Source of the DNA: Candidatus Nitrotoga sp. AM1P
Lineage (GTDB): Bacteria > Pseudomonadota > Gammaproteobacteria > Burkholderiales > Gallionellaceae
Assembly (NCBI RefSeq): GCF_013168275.1
Contig: NZ_AP019547.1
Location: 496,001 to 560,000 of the forward strand
Length of the DNA: 64,000 nucleotides
Reading direction: 5' to 3'
In this document: positions 1-9,549 of the stretch, piece after piece
How the letters are laid out: every line of letters begins with the position of its first letter
Position numbering within the stretch: position 1 is the stretch's first letter
Translations under genes and position numbers: made by a program
The notes under the pieces: generated by a model
Database searches by the model: none
Told to the model about the DNA's origin: nothing
What the model saw: the letters and a program-made list of their open reading frames with translations, nothing else

Positions 1-375
1 TTTGCCGGACAGCAGAACCAGCAGGCGGCTGCGAATTTCTGGAAGGTTTTGCTTAATTTTTTCTTCCAGTTCTGGCTGAACGATTTTTAGTGTGATGCCG
101 ATTTGTAAAAATTGGTCAGCTGTCTCGCGTTGCAAGTTAACCGTAAAAGGTTCCAGCGCAATAAACTTTATGTGCTCAGATGATTTTGTAGTCTTTTTGT
201 CGCTTTTGCCGTTGTGATTTTCGCCTTTGGTAAAATACCATCCTGCGCCACCTGCAATCCCTAAAACCAAGACACTACCTAGGATGATGAACAATATTTT
301 TTTGCTTTTTGGTTTTGTCTTGACTTCAGTGGGCAGAGGATCCGACTCTGTTTTTTTAGTGACCGGTTTTACCAT
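1..375 (-). CDS. fliL: Flagellar basal body-associated protein FliL, 3' end outside window
   Basis: FliL is a single-pass inner-membrane protein around the stator that supports motor torque. The visible 125 residues begin with a short charged cytoplasmic tail rich in Lys and Thr, then one membrane helix (about residues 29-47, ILFIILGSVLVLGIAGGAGW). The start of the periplasmic FliL domain follows, with the typical segment FIALEPFTVNL. The stop lies beyond the left edge. The ATG at 375 is preceded by a good Shine-Dalgarno AAGGAGC. The gene follows fliK on the same strand after 212 bp, as in many flagellar clusters, where fliM and fliN usually come next. Confidence 0.9.
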   Translation of the reverse strand, partial: MVKPVTKKTESDPLPTEVKTKPKSKKILFIILGSVLVLGIAGGAGWYFTKGENHNGKSDKKTTKSSEHIKFIALEPFTVNLQRETADQFLQIGITLKIVQPELEEKIKQNLPEIRSRLLVLLSGK

Positions 376-587
376 TGCAGCTCCTTAATTTTCTGAGTTG
401 AATTATCAGAGAAATTCAATCGGTATGATAAATGGAATAAGACGGAGAATTCCCGTCAACTTGGCATTTAGTAATGTTCTGGTTTGGTAACGTAGTTTTC
501 TTTTCTGTTGAGAGGAGAAGATAAAGCCGTGGCTATTTCTAACTCCCTAAAATAGGAACTCGCATAACGTATTGATTGTGTTATTTA

Positions 588-1619
588 TCAGGCAAACGTA
601 TCCACTGATCCCAGTTGATAGCGCCCAGGCCTGACTTGGGTACTGCCGACGAGGATAGTTTCATCTATTTTTGCTTGCCGGCTTTCTTTTCTATGCTGTT
701 GGTCAGTTTGTTTCGTTTGCTGTTCTCTGGGAGATTGGTCGCTTACTGTGGCATTGCTCAGCATAATTCCATTATCGGCCAGCATTTCACGAAGCTTAGG
801 CAGTGCCTGTTCTATTGCATCGCGTACAACGGCATGCGCTGAAGTGAAAAGTGCAGTAGCTTGATCACCATCTACTTTTATTAATATATCCACTGGGCCG
901 AGTTGCGGCGGATTCAGGTGCAGTTCTGCAGTTTGTCCATGCTGGGTAGCCACCCAAACAATTTTCTGGCTAAACTCATCGGCCCAAGCCTTATGTGTCA
1001 CGGGCATGTCTACGGAAAGTGATATCGGTGAATTTAAGTGCGTGACATTTGACACTGGAGCTTGTAGTGCAGCCAGAGTCGTTGCATTAGGCTGTGGCGC
1101 GCCTGCTTGAGTGAGGGATTCGGGTGTGAGTTGTGCATCGGCCAATAATGTCATGCTTTTGCTACCAGAGCCGGAATTAAAAATTTCCAGTTGGGTGGCA
1201 GGTGTGTTGTACCCTAAAGATACTTTATTATTCGTAGCGATAGATTGTGCTCGATTGTGTGTGAGCGCTTCTAATTGAGTCGGCTGTGCGCGGCTGATGG
1301 ATATTTGTGGTGCAAGGTTAGGTGGTAATAATGCTGCCAGCATATCGTTGGGTAATGTGCTGAGACTCTCCAGTGTCGGTGCTTGTGGTACGTTAGGTTG
1401 CTCAGTGCTGGAAGTAGCGGCGAGTATGTTATCCGTGGCGAACGATGTAGGTAGGCCGGTGTCAGGAGCATTGGTTTTTGTAGGCTGGGCGCTATCCGCG
1501 AGCTGACGTGCCAGTACGTTGCCGAAAGGTTCTGTCGGCAACGTACCATCGTCCGTTGCTATTGTGGGCGTATGCGCCGCAACGGCGGGCGTGGTCACCG
1601 GGATGGTTATGTTTTGCAT
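588..1619 (-). CDS. fliK: Flagellar hook-length control protein FliK
   Basis: FliK is a secreted ruler protein that measures hook length and makes FlhB switch export from hook to filament subunits. The 343-residue protein has a long low-complexity N-terminal part rich in Thr, Ala, Pro and Gln. It ends with a conserved C-terminal Flg_hook domain (about residues 225-310), including LHLNPPQLGPVDILIKVDG and the following helix LREMLADNGI. It lies 13 bp downstream of fliJ on the same strand, in the standard fliFGHIJK order. The variable N-terminal part is expected, because only the C-terminal domain is conserved in this family. A second, quite different FliK-like gene lies at 9533-10570. Confidence 0.9.
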   Translation of the reverse strand: MQNITIPVTTPAVAAHTPTIATDDGTLPTEPFGNVLARQLADSAQPTKTNAPDTGLPTSFATDNILAATSSTEQPNVPQAPTLESLSTLPNDMLAALLPPNLAPQISISRAQPTQLEALTHNRAQSIATNNKVSLGYNTPATQLEIFNSGSGSKSMTLLADAQLTPESLTQAGAPQPNATTLAALQAPVSNVTHLNSPISLSVDMPVTHKAWADEFSQKIVWVATQHGQTAELHLNPPQLGPVDILIKVDGDQATALFTSAHAVVRDAIEQALPKLREMLADNGIMLSNATVSDQSPREQQTKQTDQQHRKESRQAKIDETILVGSTQVRPGRYQLGSVDTFA

Positions 1620-1632
1620 GATGTCTCCTGAG

Positions 1633-2094
1633 TTAGATTTCGTCTTTTGCAGCCATAGCCTTGCGTGCAGAGTGACGTCCTGAGTGTTCGTCCTGTTGTC
1701 GCTGTTCTAATTTTCCTTCCAGTTTTTTTTCTTTTTCTATATGGCGTTGTGCCAGCGTATCGAAGGATCTCATTTTGCGCTGCGCATTTTCCAGCTCATT
1801 TCGTCCGACTTGGATGGAGCGGCCTATTTGTTCAAGGACATTGCGTTGTTGTGTAACTGCTTCGTCCAGACGGCGAATGAAATTTTGAAAATTACGCAAA
1901 TTAATTTGATTGATACCGTTCTGAATCTCTTGCTGTAAGCGCATCTGATAGTCTTCGCGATATTGTTCCAAGGTCTGTAGCTTGGTTTGTGCAGCCTGCT
2001 GTTGCTGGATTAACTGGCCGAATTTGCGGGTGGTATCTTCGTTTTTCTGGTGTGCCAAATGTACCAACGGTTGCATGGAAAATATCTTGGGCAT
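1633..2094 (-). CDS. fliJ: Flagellar export chaperone FliJ
   Basis: FliJ is the small coiled-coil stalk of the flagellar type III export ATPase; it links FliI to the gate protein FlhA and recycles chaperones. The 153-residue sequence is almost wholly helical and charged, with heptad-like runs of Gln, Glu and Leu from about residue 15 to 130. It begins with the typical FliJ pattern of hydrophobic residues spaced through MQPLVHLAHQKNED. It ends in a charged tail. It sits 12 bp after fliI and 13 bp before fliK, clearly within the same transcript. Confidence 0.88.
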   Translation of the reverse strand: MPKIFSMQPLVHLAHQKNEDTTRKFGQLIQQQQAAQTKLQTLEQYREDYQMRLQQEIQNGINQINLRNFQNFIRRLDEAVTQQRNVLEQIGRSIQVGRNELENAQRKMRSFDTLAQRHIEKEKKLEGKLEQRQQDEHSGRHSARKAMAAKDEI

Positions 2095-2106
2095 GTTTTA
2101 GTTACC

Positions 2107-3552
2107 TCAGTGTAGATCTTCAAATAGATGGCTAAAGGCAGTGAGACCGCTAGCGTAGGATTCACGCTCGAACATACCTTGCTTGAGGAAACGTTCCATA
2201 TAGGGATAGAGCACAATCCCTTCGTCCAATAATGGATCGCTGCCGTTGACATATGCGCCAACACTGATTAAATCGTGGTTACGTTGATAATGTGCATATA
2301 CGTGTTTGAAGCGATGTACCAAAGTGAAGTGCTGTTCAGAAACAAGGGAACTCATCGCGCGGCTGATGGAAGCCTCAATGTCTATGGCAGGGTAATGACC
2401 TTGTTCAGCCAAGCGGCGCGATAACACAATGTGGCCATCTAAAATGGCCCGTGCGCTATCGGCGATGGGATCTTGTTGGTCATCTCCCTCCGTTAGGACA
2501 GTATAGAACGCGGTGATCGAGCCGCCGTCTTCCATGCCGTTACCGGCACGTTCCACCAACTGGGGCAGCTTGGCGAATACCGAAGGCGGATAGCCTTTGG
2601 TGGCGGGGGGTTCACCAATCGCCAGTGCAATTTCGCGCTGTGCCATGGCATATCGGGTGAGTGAATCCATAATAAGTAATACATGCTTACCCTGATCACG
2701 AAAATATTCGGCGATAGTGGTGGCATAGGCGGCGCCTTGTAAACGCATCAGCGGACTGGTATCAGCAGGAGCTGCAACTACAACTGAACGCGCCATGCCT
2801 TCTTCCCCCAGGATATTAGTGATAAATTCCTTCACTTCGCGTCCGCGCTCGCCGATTAATCCCACCACGATGACATCGGCGCTGGTGTATCTTGCCATCA
2901 TGCCGAGTAATACACTTTTACCTACACCACTGCCAGCGAATAGTCCCATGCGTTGGCCGCGTCCGACAGTGAGCAGATTATTAATAGCCCGTACGCCGAC
3001 ATCCAGAACATCCTCGATCGGTGCGCGGTTCAGTGGATTGATGGGCCGACTTTGTGAGGGTGCAGTTGTTACTGCCACTAGCGGTCCCAACTGATCCAAT
3101 GGACGGCCAGCTCCATCCAGCACGCGGCCAAGCAACTTGTCACCTACCGGCAGGTGGCGGGTGTGATCAGTCGCGCGCCGCCGGAAGGTACGCTGTTTGC
3201 CGCCCAGCAGTGGCGCACTCACCGGCTCTAGCGGCACTACGCGCGCGCCGGGTATCAGGCCATGAACGTCATTTTCCGGCATGAGAAATATTTTTTCCCC
3301 AGAAAAACCGACTACTTCCGCTTCGATTCGATTGTTGGGTAATTCGATAACACAGGTACTGCCAACTGCCATTTTCAAGCCGACTGCTTCCATCACTAGC
3401 CCGGTGACTTTGGTCAAGCGGCCACTGATTAACAAAAGTTTGCTCTGTGCGACTAACTTCTGGTTGTTTTGCAGGCAGGCTTGCCAATACTGGGTATGGT
3501 CGTCCATGGAAGCCAGAATGACGGGGGGGATTTGAATGGTAGGGGAGGTCAT
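2107..3552 (-). CDS. fliI: Flagellum-specific ATPase FliI
   Basis: FliI is the F1-beta-like ATPase that unfolds and feeds export substrates to the flagellar type III secretion gate. The sequence shows a beta-barrel N-terminal domain, then the Walker A motif GSGVGKS near residue 210, Walker B around [11 protein letters not shown], and the family segment [10 protein letters not shown]. Its length (481-485 residues) is normal. The start at 3552 gives an ATGA overlap with the fliH stop, which suggests translational coupling. An upstream in-frame ATG at 3564 would add four residues and cannot be excluded. Confidence 0.94.
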   Translation of the reverse strand: MTSPTIQIPPVILASMDDHTQYWQACLQNNQKLVAQSKLLLISGRLTKVTGLVMEAVGLKMAVGSTCVIELPNNRIEAEVVGFSGEKIFLMPENDVHGLIPGARVVPLEPVSAPLLGGKQRTFRRRATDHTRHLPVGDKLLGRVLDGAGRPLDQLGPLVAVTTAPSQSRPINPLNRAPIEDVLDVGVRAINNLLTVGRGQRMGLFAGSGVGKSVLLGMMARYTSADVIVVGLIGERGREVKEFITNILGEEGMARSVVVAAPADTSPLMRLQGAAYATTIAEYFRDQGKHVLLIMDSLTRYAMAQREIALAIGEPPATKGYPPSVFAKLPQLVERAGNGMEDGGSITAFYTVLTEGDDQQDPIADSARAILDGHIVLSRRLAEQGHYPAIDIEASISRAMSSLVSEQHFTLVHRFKHVYAHYQRNHDLISVGAYVNGSDPLLDEGIVLYPYMERFLKQGMFERESYASGLTAFSHLFEDLH

Positions 3553-4172
3553 GATTCCAGCCATGCGTTGTCTTGCCCGATAGAGGCGACTACTCGTTGC
3601 CAGCGTTTGGGCAACGTAGCGTCAATCTGGCTATGGGCTGTTTCCACACGGCAACCTCCGCGTTCAATTTGGTTATCCTCGAAAATTTTCCAACCGTTAT
3701 GGAGCAGCTGCTCACCCATACTTGTGCGCAGTAGTTCTGCATCATCAGTATGCAATACAAGATGGGCATGTTGATTGAAATACGGTAACTCATTAATAGC
3801 CGCATGCACCACATTTAGCAGCAGTTCGGGTTTTATTTTGAGTGCTTGTTGTAACATCTGTTTAGCAATTTCTAATGCCAGATTCAGCAATTCCTGGGCG
3901 ATCCGCTGATCCACTTGCTGCAATTCTTTGTTCAGTGATTCCAGCATGTTTGTTATGCGCTGTGCTTCAGTGCCGGCTTGTTTCATACCCTCGGCATAAC
4001 CAGCTTGATAACCTTCTTCATGCGCCTGTATATGTATATCTTCCAGCTGGGATGCAGTGGGCAAATCGATCGTGGGCGGTGGTGTATCCGCTTCCTTCAC
4101 CATATCGAAGGCGGGCAGCTCCCAACGTTGATAGGCGGTAAGCTGTTCCTTGGGGGTAACAGCGTCAGACAT
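3549..4172 (-). CDS. fliH: Flagellar assembly protein FliH
   Basis: FliH is the peripheral stalk and negative regulator of FliI, holding the ATPase at the export gate. The protein has a variable N-terminus, a helical middle with the spaced glycine pattern [16 protein letters not shown] (typical GxxxG heptads of FliH), and a C-terminal V-ATPase E-subunit-like domain. The ATG at 4172 is preferred. It has the purine-rich site GGGGGAGAAG just upstream and overlaps the fliG stop by 8 bp, giving 207 residues. A longer frame opening at 4196 would lie mostly within fliG. The 3' end overlaps fliI. Confidence 0.9.
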   Translation of the reverse strand: MSDAVTPKEQLTAYQRWELPAFDMVKEADTPPPTIDLPTASQLEDIHIQAHEEGYQAGYAEGMKQAGTEAQRITNMLESLNKELQQVDQRIAQELLNLALEIAKQMLQQALKIKPELLLNVVHAAINELPYFNQHAHLVLHTDDAELLRTSMGEQLLHNGWKIFEDNQIERGGCRVETAHSQIDATLPKRWQRVVASIGQDNAWLES

Positions 4173-5163
4173 AAGATTCTTCTCCCCCTTTTCCACCTAG
4201 CGCGACCTGACCTTCTTCTGAAAGGCGGTTTACTATTCTGAGGATTTCTTTTTGTTCTGCTTCTACTTCGCTGACTTTGACTGGACCTTTTCCACTCAGA
4301 TCTTCGCGCAGCATGTCGCCAGCACGTTGTGACATATTTTTGAAGATTTTTTCACGTAGTTCTTCGCTCGCGCCTTTAAGTGCAACAATTAGAGATTCGG
4401 ACTGAACCTCACGCAGAATGAGCTGGATACCGCGATCATCCACTTCCAGAAGATTTTCAAAGACGAACATTTCATCAAGAATTTTTTGCGCCAAGTCGGC
4501 ATCATGACTGCGGACTATTTCAATAACGACACCTTCTTGTACGCTACCCATGAAGTTGAGGATTTGCGCTGCGGTGCGAACGCCGCCCTTGATGCGCTTC
4601 TTATTGACCGCGTTACCAGTTAACAGCTTGGTTAGTACATCGTTAAGTTCACGTAGTGCGGTGGGCTGCACCCCATCCAACGTGGCAATGCGTAATAGTA
4701 CGTCGCTACGCGTCCGTTCAGTCAACAAACCCAGGATGCTGGCAGCCATATCGGGTTCGAGATGCACCAGGATAGCGGCTATGATCTGTGGGTGTTCGTT
4801 GCAGACCAGTTCAGCGACCGAGGCCGGATCCATCCACTTCAGACTTTCAATACCGCTAGTATCACTATTGTGCAAGATGCGATCGAGCAAGCCCGCCGCT
4901 TTGTCGTCTCCCAGTGCCTGGGTCAGCATGCTGCGGATATAATCGCTTGCATCCATACCGATGGTTGTTTTTTGTGCGGCAATTTCGTGAAATTCTTCGA
5001 AAACATTGCTAACCTGTTCGCGGGTGAGGTTTTTGAGCGATATCATCGCGGAACTGATCTTCTGCACCTCTCTTGGTTCGAGATATTTGAGTACCTCTGC
5101 TGCTTCGCGCTCACCCAGTGTCATGAGCAGGATTGCGCTTTTAGTGATGCCTGCATCACTCAT
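4165..5163 (-). CDS. fliG: Flagellar motor switch protein FliG
   Basis: FliG is the rotor protein that contacts the stator and transmits torque; its N-terminus binds FliF and its C-terminus carries the charged torque helix. The 332-residue sequence is full length. It has the N-terminal domain, the EHPQ motif (CNEHPQIIAAILVHLEP) of the middle domain, and the C-terminal domain with the charged run LIVALKGASEELREKIFKNM that contacts the stator. It overlaps the end of fliF by 8 bp and the start of fliH by 8 bp, so fliF, fliG, fliH and fliI are tightly coupled. Confidence 0.95.
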   Translation of the reverse strand: MSDAGITKSAILLMTLGEREAAEVLKYLEPREVQKISSAMISLKNLTREQVSNVFEEFHEIAAQKTTIGMDASDYIRSMLTQALGDDKAAGLLDRILHNSDTSGIESLKWMDPASVAELVCNEHPQIIAAILVHLEPDMAASILGLLTERTRSDVLLRIATLDGVQPTALRELNDVLTKLLTGNAVNKKRIKGGVRTAAQILNFMGSVQEGVVIEIVRSHDADLAQKILDEMFVFENLLEVDDRGIQLILREVQSESLIVALKGASEELREKIFKNMSQRAGDMLREDLSGKGPVKVSEVEAEQKEILRIVNRLSEEGQVALGGKGGEESYV

Positions 5164-6796
5164 TGCTATTCACCCATCCCTGAACAACTGATGCCACAAT
5201 CTTTGGATCTTGTCCTGCTATTTTTTTTGCGGCCTCTAAATTATTTTCATAGGAGTTAGTTGTTTGCTGTGCTGCATTTTGCGCTGTGCTGTGTTCCTCA
5301 GCCGCAGTTTCCAGAGCATTATCAGTTTTGCTCGCCACTGTTGGTGCGGACGCGGCAGAAAAATTTCTGAAAGCTGGGCGAATGACACCGAATAGCAGGA
5401 ATAACCCGATGCCTGTGATCAATAGATATTTTAGTAAATCTTTTGCTAACGCGATCATTTCTGGCTGTTTCCAGAAGGGTTCTTCTGGCGTTATAGTTTC
5501 TTTTTCAACATTGAAGGCGCTGTTCAGAACGTTCAGACTGTCACCGCGGCTGACATTGAAGCCCATAGCATCCTTCACGAGTGCGGTGATTTGCTCCTTC
5601 TCGCTATCGTTAAGCGGTTTGGAGCTTTTCTTTCCATTTTTGTCGGTAACAGTACGATTGTTTAGCACCACTGCAACTGACAAGCGCTTAATGCTACCTA
5701 CAGGTAATTTGGTGTGGCGGATGGTGCGATCCACTTCATAATTGACGGTGGATTCCTTAAGAGAACTGGTCACACCGCCGCCACTCGTTGCGGCAGGCAC
5801 TGAGCTGGACGGGGCGACAATGGGGGCGGTGGCAGGGACTGGCGGCTGATTCGATAAGGCACCCGGTACGCCAGATGCATTTTGGTTCCCGCCATTCGTC
5901 GAAGCCATGGTTTGCTGGCTGCGTAAAGTGGATTCTTTTGGATCTTGGTTGGGTTTGTAGCTTTCGGCGGTCTGCTCGGTTTGTGCGAAATCGACGTCTG
6001 CCGTTACTTGCGCACGTACATTGTTAGCGCCGATTAATGGCGCGATGATGGCTTCAATACGATTGATATAGGCCTGTTCAATCTGCCGTACGTAACTGAT
6101 TTGAGTAGCGTCCATCTGCCCGGTACTGCCTTCTTTGGCAGAGCTCAATAGAGAGCCGCTTTGGTCAACTACGGTAACATTTTTGGCCGGCATATTCGGC
6201 ACACTGCTGGAAATCAGATGCACGATACCGCTTATCTGGCTGCCATCCAAAGTACGGCCGGGATGCAGTGTCAACACCACGGATGCACCGGGTTGCTGTT
6301 GTTCCTTTACAAATACCGTTGGTTTTGGTAAGGCCAGGTGGACGCGTGCACTTTGCACTGAAGCCAGTGTTTGCACCGAGCGTGCTAACTCACCTTCCAA
6401 AGCACGTTGGTAATTCATCTGTTCGAGAAATTGGCTGGTGCCGAACTTTTGATTTTCCATTAATTCGAACCCGGCCAAACTTCCCTTTGGCAGACCTTGT
6501 GAAGCCATGCGCAGACGCACTTCGTGTACCTGATCGGCGGGGACCAGCAGAGCACCGCCGCCTTCAGCGAATTTATAAGGCACGTTCATTTGTTGCAGCG
6601 ATTCGATGATAGCTCCACCATCGCGATCGGAAAGATTGCCATACAACACGCGGTAATCAGGCGTTTTTCCCCACGTCCACATGCCAAAAAGTAGCGCGAT
6701 CATGGCCGCAGTAGCGACCAATAGCCCTATGCTTTGCTTGCTATTGAACCCTGAAAGCGTTTGTATCAGCGTAGGGGTTGGATTGAGCTCTGCCAT
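5156..6796 (-). CDS. fliF: Flagellar MS-ring protein FliF
   Basis: FliF forms the membrane-embedded MS ring on which the rotor and export apparatus are built. The 546-residue protein has a first membrane helix near residues 22-43, the periplasmic YscJ/FliF ring domain (for example LPKPTVFVKEQQQPGASVVL), and a Ser/Pro/Ala-rich linker around residues 280-340. A second membrane helix lies near residues 452-472 (LLKYLLITGIGLFLLFGVI). The C-terminal tail ends VASVVQGWVNSNE, the part that binds FliG. It is the first gene of the minus-strand operon; fliE is divergent 287 bp away. Confidence 0.95.
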   Translation of the reverse strand: MAELNPTPTLIQTLSGFNSKQSIGLLVATAAMIALLFGMWTWGKTPDYRVLYGNLSDRDGGAIIESLQQMNVPYKFAEGGGALLVPADQVHEVRLRMASQGLPKGSLAGFELMENQKFGTSQFLEQMNYQRALEGELARSVQTLASVQSARVHLALPKPTVFVKEQQQPGASVVLTLHPGRTLDGSQISGIVHLISSSVPNMPAKNVTVVDQSGSLLSSAKEGSTGQMDATQISYVRQIEQAYINRIEAIIAPLIGANNVRAQVTADVDFAQTEQTAESYKPNQDPKESTLRSQQTMASTNGGNQNASGVPGALSNQPPVPATAPIVAPSSSVPAATSGGGVTSSLKESTVNYEVDRTIRHTKLPVGSIKRLSVAVVLNNRTVTDKNGKKSSKPLNDSEKEQITALVKDAMGFNVSRGDSLNVLNSAFNVEKETITPEEPFWKQPEMIALAKDLLKYLLITGIGLFLLFGVIRPAFRNFSAASAPTVASKTDNALETAAEEHSTAQNAAQQTTNSYENNLEAAKKIAGQDPKIVASVVQGWVNSNE

Positions 6797-7083
6797 TTTA
6801 TTCGTCGCATTTTATGCTTAATAGATTTTTGAACAAAAAGATGAAATATCGTAAGTTGTGCCAACACACTAGGTAACAAAGCTTTGTGCAGGTGTATGCA
6901 ATAAAATCATTGTCGCTTCTAGATGTATCTTTAAGAATTGTTGATCCAGTAACGCATGCTGTGCATTATCACCAGACATTTCAGATACCGTACGGTGATA
7001 AGCGAGAGAATTCTGCTGCTTTTCTGGCGCTAGCATAGTAAAGGTGGGTGATAAGGTGCATGCTTCAATAGAAGAGGTGAGTC

Positions 7084-7404
7084 ATGAATGTCTCTGGAGT
7101 GGGTGGTTTGTTGGCTGAAATGCGTGCGGCAATGGTTCTCGCGCAAGGCGGGTCTGCACCGAAAGTCGACGCAATTGCAACGACAGATTTCGCCAGTGTG
7201 CTGAAATCTTCACTGGATGGAGTAGCTCAGGCGCAGAATCACGCCGAAACCATGCAAAAGGGATTTGTACTGGGTAATGATAAAGTTAGCTTGAGTGATG
7301 TGATGATAGATATGCAAAAAGCGAATATTTCATTTCAGGCTACTGTACAGGTTCGCAATAAGGTAATCGCTGCCTATAACGATATTATGAATATGCAAGT
7401 GTAA
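7084..7404 (+). CDS. fliE: Flagellar hook-basal body protein FliE
   Basis: FliE joins the MS ring to the proximal rod and is the first protein exported by the flagellar system. The 106-residue sequence carries the FliE signature in its C-terminal half: DFASVLKSSLDGVAQAQ, then LSDVMIDMQKANISFQATVQVRNKVIAAYNDIM. The ATG at 7084 has GAAGAGGTGA just upstream. It is transcribed away from fliF, as in other proteobacteria. No further plus-strand flagellar gene follows; the next gene is a minus-strand PilZ remnant. Confidence 0.93.
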   Translation: MNVSGVGGLLAEMRAAMVLAQGGSAPKVDAIATTDFASVLKSSLDGVAQAQNHAETMQKGFVLGNDKVSLSDVMIDMQKANISFQATVQVRNKVIAAYNDIMNMQV

Positions 7405-7475
7405 AGGCAGCAGTATTTTGACTTCCATTAAAAAATGGTACTAGTTAAGGGTCAGTTACTATAAAGCGATCGAAC

Positions 7476-8207
7476 CTACAGCGATTGTTCCATCAACTTG
7501 TGATATACGAACGCTAGCAAGGGAATCGAGTCTTCGGTGGATACGTCTACGAATTGAAGGCCGAGTTGACATGGCAAATCGGTATCATTGAACTGATGGG
7601 TATTGGCGGATTTAATAACGGCATCGAGTTTCAGGAAGGCCTCGACACCGTTTACGATCACTTTGAACTTGATGCTAAGCTTCTGGCCTTTGTGTCCGAA
7701 CACCTTTTTAACCCCAACCATCGCACCGTCAATGCTTATATTAACAATGGTTCCGGCTTCTTGGAGTTGAACATCGTCGTAACCGGTGATAGCGCAAATT
7801 AACTTGACCTTGGCACGATCGCTTTTACGTATGACTAGCGACCGAACCTTCCGAGGATAAGCGAGGTGTAGATAAGGATAGGGCGTATCTAGGCTTTTGA
7901 GTATATGCGTCGTAAAGGCAAAGGCGCTCCTGCCCGAAAACACTCTCAAGATATAAGTATGGCCAACGCGCATTAACTCATTTTTCCGTCGATCATCGAT
8001 GTGGTCACAAGTACGCTGTGACCACGGGAAAGCCCGATTAGCTTGGCTGAATAGCGTTCATCGGTACCGTTGGCCAGAATTTGTAAGTTGACGAGATCGT
8101 CTATCTGAAGGCGCGCTTCCTCCAGTGTGGTTATCTTCTCGGATATTTTTTCTTGCGCTTGTTTATGAATTGGGGTTATTAAACGGCACCCCTACGATAT
8201 GAGATTG
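7476..8207 (-). pseudogene. PilZ-domain flagellar brake-like gene, broken by a frameshift
   Basis: The open part (7476-7973, 165 residues) holds the end of a YcgR-like N-domain (AFAFTTHILKSLDTPYPYLH) and a PilZ domain. Its c-di-GMP motif region reads RKSDRAKV, and the second motif reads NISIDGAMVG where N/DxSxxG is expected. Upstream, another frame continues the same domain: LQIDDLVNLQILANGTDERY to VLVTTSMIDGKMS, ending at TAA 7973-7975. That stop overlaps the next frame's ATG as TAATG. Adding one base near 7974 joins the two frames into a normal PilZN-PilZ protein. No good start codon is seen before an in-frame TAG near 8208, so the 5' end also looks eroded. Two coupled genes or a sequencing error are alternatives. 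Confidence 0.7.
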
Positions 8208-8284
8208 CAATATGCAAGCGTTCCATTGTAAATGATAACGGGAACCCCTCGTTTTTTCATTGTCGACCGAATCGACATATTTAA

Positions 8285-9046
8285 TTAACGTTGTGAGAGA
8301 TTTTGGCTTTGTAGGTTTGTAAGGTAACGTTGTAGCATGATGGCCATTGTGCCATTCAAGTGGATGAATTTGCAGCCTGCACGTTTCTTGACCTCTCCAT
8401 TATGCATGGTAATTATAAAAATATTTTTTACTAGTATAGTGGCAGTCAGCATGCCAATATTGGGCAGATGGATATGGCAGACTGAGTAAACTTTCCCCGG
8501 TTGAAATTCAGTATCATTTTCTTGGCATTCTAGTGCCACGCCCCCGACACTGATATCCATAATGGTCGGGCTACTCTTGAGAATTGGCGCGTCTGACTTG
8601 GCTGGAATGACACAAATGAGTGGCTTTTTCACGGGGACAATTAAGCGGAAATAATCGCGCCGTTGTAAGTACAACAGGCTATTGGGCATCGGCAAACAAA
8701 ATGCTTCTTTATTCTTGAATAAAGCGCTCTCGATTTGGTGCGCTACGAACTGCACTTTCACTTGCAGGTATGAGCTGACAAAGATTATTTTATGGCTTGG
8801 CAGAATACGTCGATTGTCAGCCTCTCTGAGGCTGATCTCCAGCCACACATTCTGTTCGTCAATCCCAAGTAGCTTAGTTAGAATGAAATCATTTTCATCG
8901 TCATAGTAAAGCGCGGCGAGCGCGCTTGATTTCACAATACCGCGGAGTATGGACTGAATTTCTTTGTCTGAGTGTATGCGGAATTCACTATCTTCACCGT
9001 CTGAAATGAGCTCTATTTTTAACGGAATTTCTTTTTCTTTGGCCAT
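8285..9046 (-). CDS. ycgR: Flagellar brake protein YcgR (PilZ domain)
   Basis: YcgR binds c-di-GMP through PilZ and then slows or biases the flagellar motor. The 253-residue protein has the two-domain YcgR form. The N-terminal domain covers about residues 30-125 (HKIIFVSSYLQVKVQFVA). The PilZ domain starts at QRRDYFRLIVP, which supplies the RxxxR motif, followed by MDISVGGVAL, which supplies DxSxxG. Both binding motifs are intact, unlike in the broken neighbour at 7476-8207. AGGTG lies upstream of the ATG. Sitting between flagellar genes supports a role in motility control. The window also encodes two GGDEF proteins that could make its ligand. Confidence 0.88.
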   Translation of the reverse strand: MAKEKEIPLKIELISDGEDSEFRIHSDKEIQSILRGIVKSSALAALYYDDENDFILTKLLGIDEQNVWLEISLREADNRRILPSHKIIFVSSYLQVKVQFVAHQIESALFKNKEAFCLPMPNSLLYLQRRDYFRLIVPVKKPLICVIPAKSDAPILKSSPTIMDISVGGVALECQENDTEFQPGKVYSVCHIHLPNIGMLTATILVKNIFIITMHNGEVKKRAGCKFIHLNGTMAIMLQRYLTNLQSQNLSQR

Positions 9047-9261
9047 GCTGCACCTAATTAAAAATTAAAATCAACAAGTTTCTAAAAATCCTACTGAGAC
9101 TTTTTTTCGGTAATACTTAAATAAGATGGTAGTTTTTTTATGCTTAAACTAAAACGATCGAGTGAAGAGGTTTTTGCTGTCATGATTATGAAGCGTAATA
9201 ACATATTGAGTTAACTATATTAAGTCATAAAGGATGGCGATATTATCATTACATTCCGCAA

Positions 9262-9549
9262 TCACATATCTGGTTTAGCGGGAGTTTCTCCATGCTCCAA
9301 GCGGTATAGCCAAGCTAGTAGTTCCGCTACAGCCAGATAAAGCTGCGGTGGAATGTGCTGATCCAGTTCAACTTGCATCAGCAATCCCACTAGATCTTCC
9401 GATTCATGCACAAACACGCCATGCTCTTTGGCGTGTTTGATGATTGCCTGTGCGATCAAGCCACGACCCTGTGCCACGACCTTGGGGGCTGATTCGTGAT
9501 CATGATAAGCCAGTGCGACAGCAATTTGGCGTTTATTGGGTGGGTTCAT
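9262..9549 (-). CDS. FlhB C-terminal domain-like protein (export switch family)
   Basis: This 95-residue protein looks like the cytoplasmic C-terminal domain of FlhB/YscU without the membrane part. The match is strongest in VALAYHDHESAPKVVAQGRG and the following helices ending VAELLAWLYRLE. Free-standing FlhB-C homologues (YlqH type) are known next to FliK-like genes. They may interact with export substrates or the switch protein; the exact role here is inference. The NPTH autocleavage motif of true FlhB is absent (NPPNKRQIAVAL at the start). It overlaps the end of the upstream FliK-like gene by 17 bp, so the pair is co-translated. Confidence 0.8.
   Translation of the reverse strand: MNPPNKRQIAVALAYHDHESAPKVVAQGRGLIAQAIIKHAKEHGVFVHESEDLVGLLMQVELDQHIPPQLYLAVAELLAWLYRLEHGETPAKPDM

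Noticed and set aside
6849..6863. Sigma-54-like site TGGCAC-N5-ACGA before fliF
   Set aside because: The -24 element is good and the distance to fliF fits, but the -12 element lacks the required GC (ACGA instead of TTGC).
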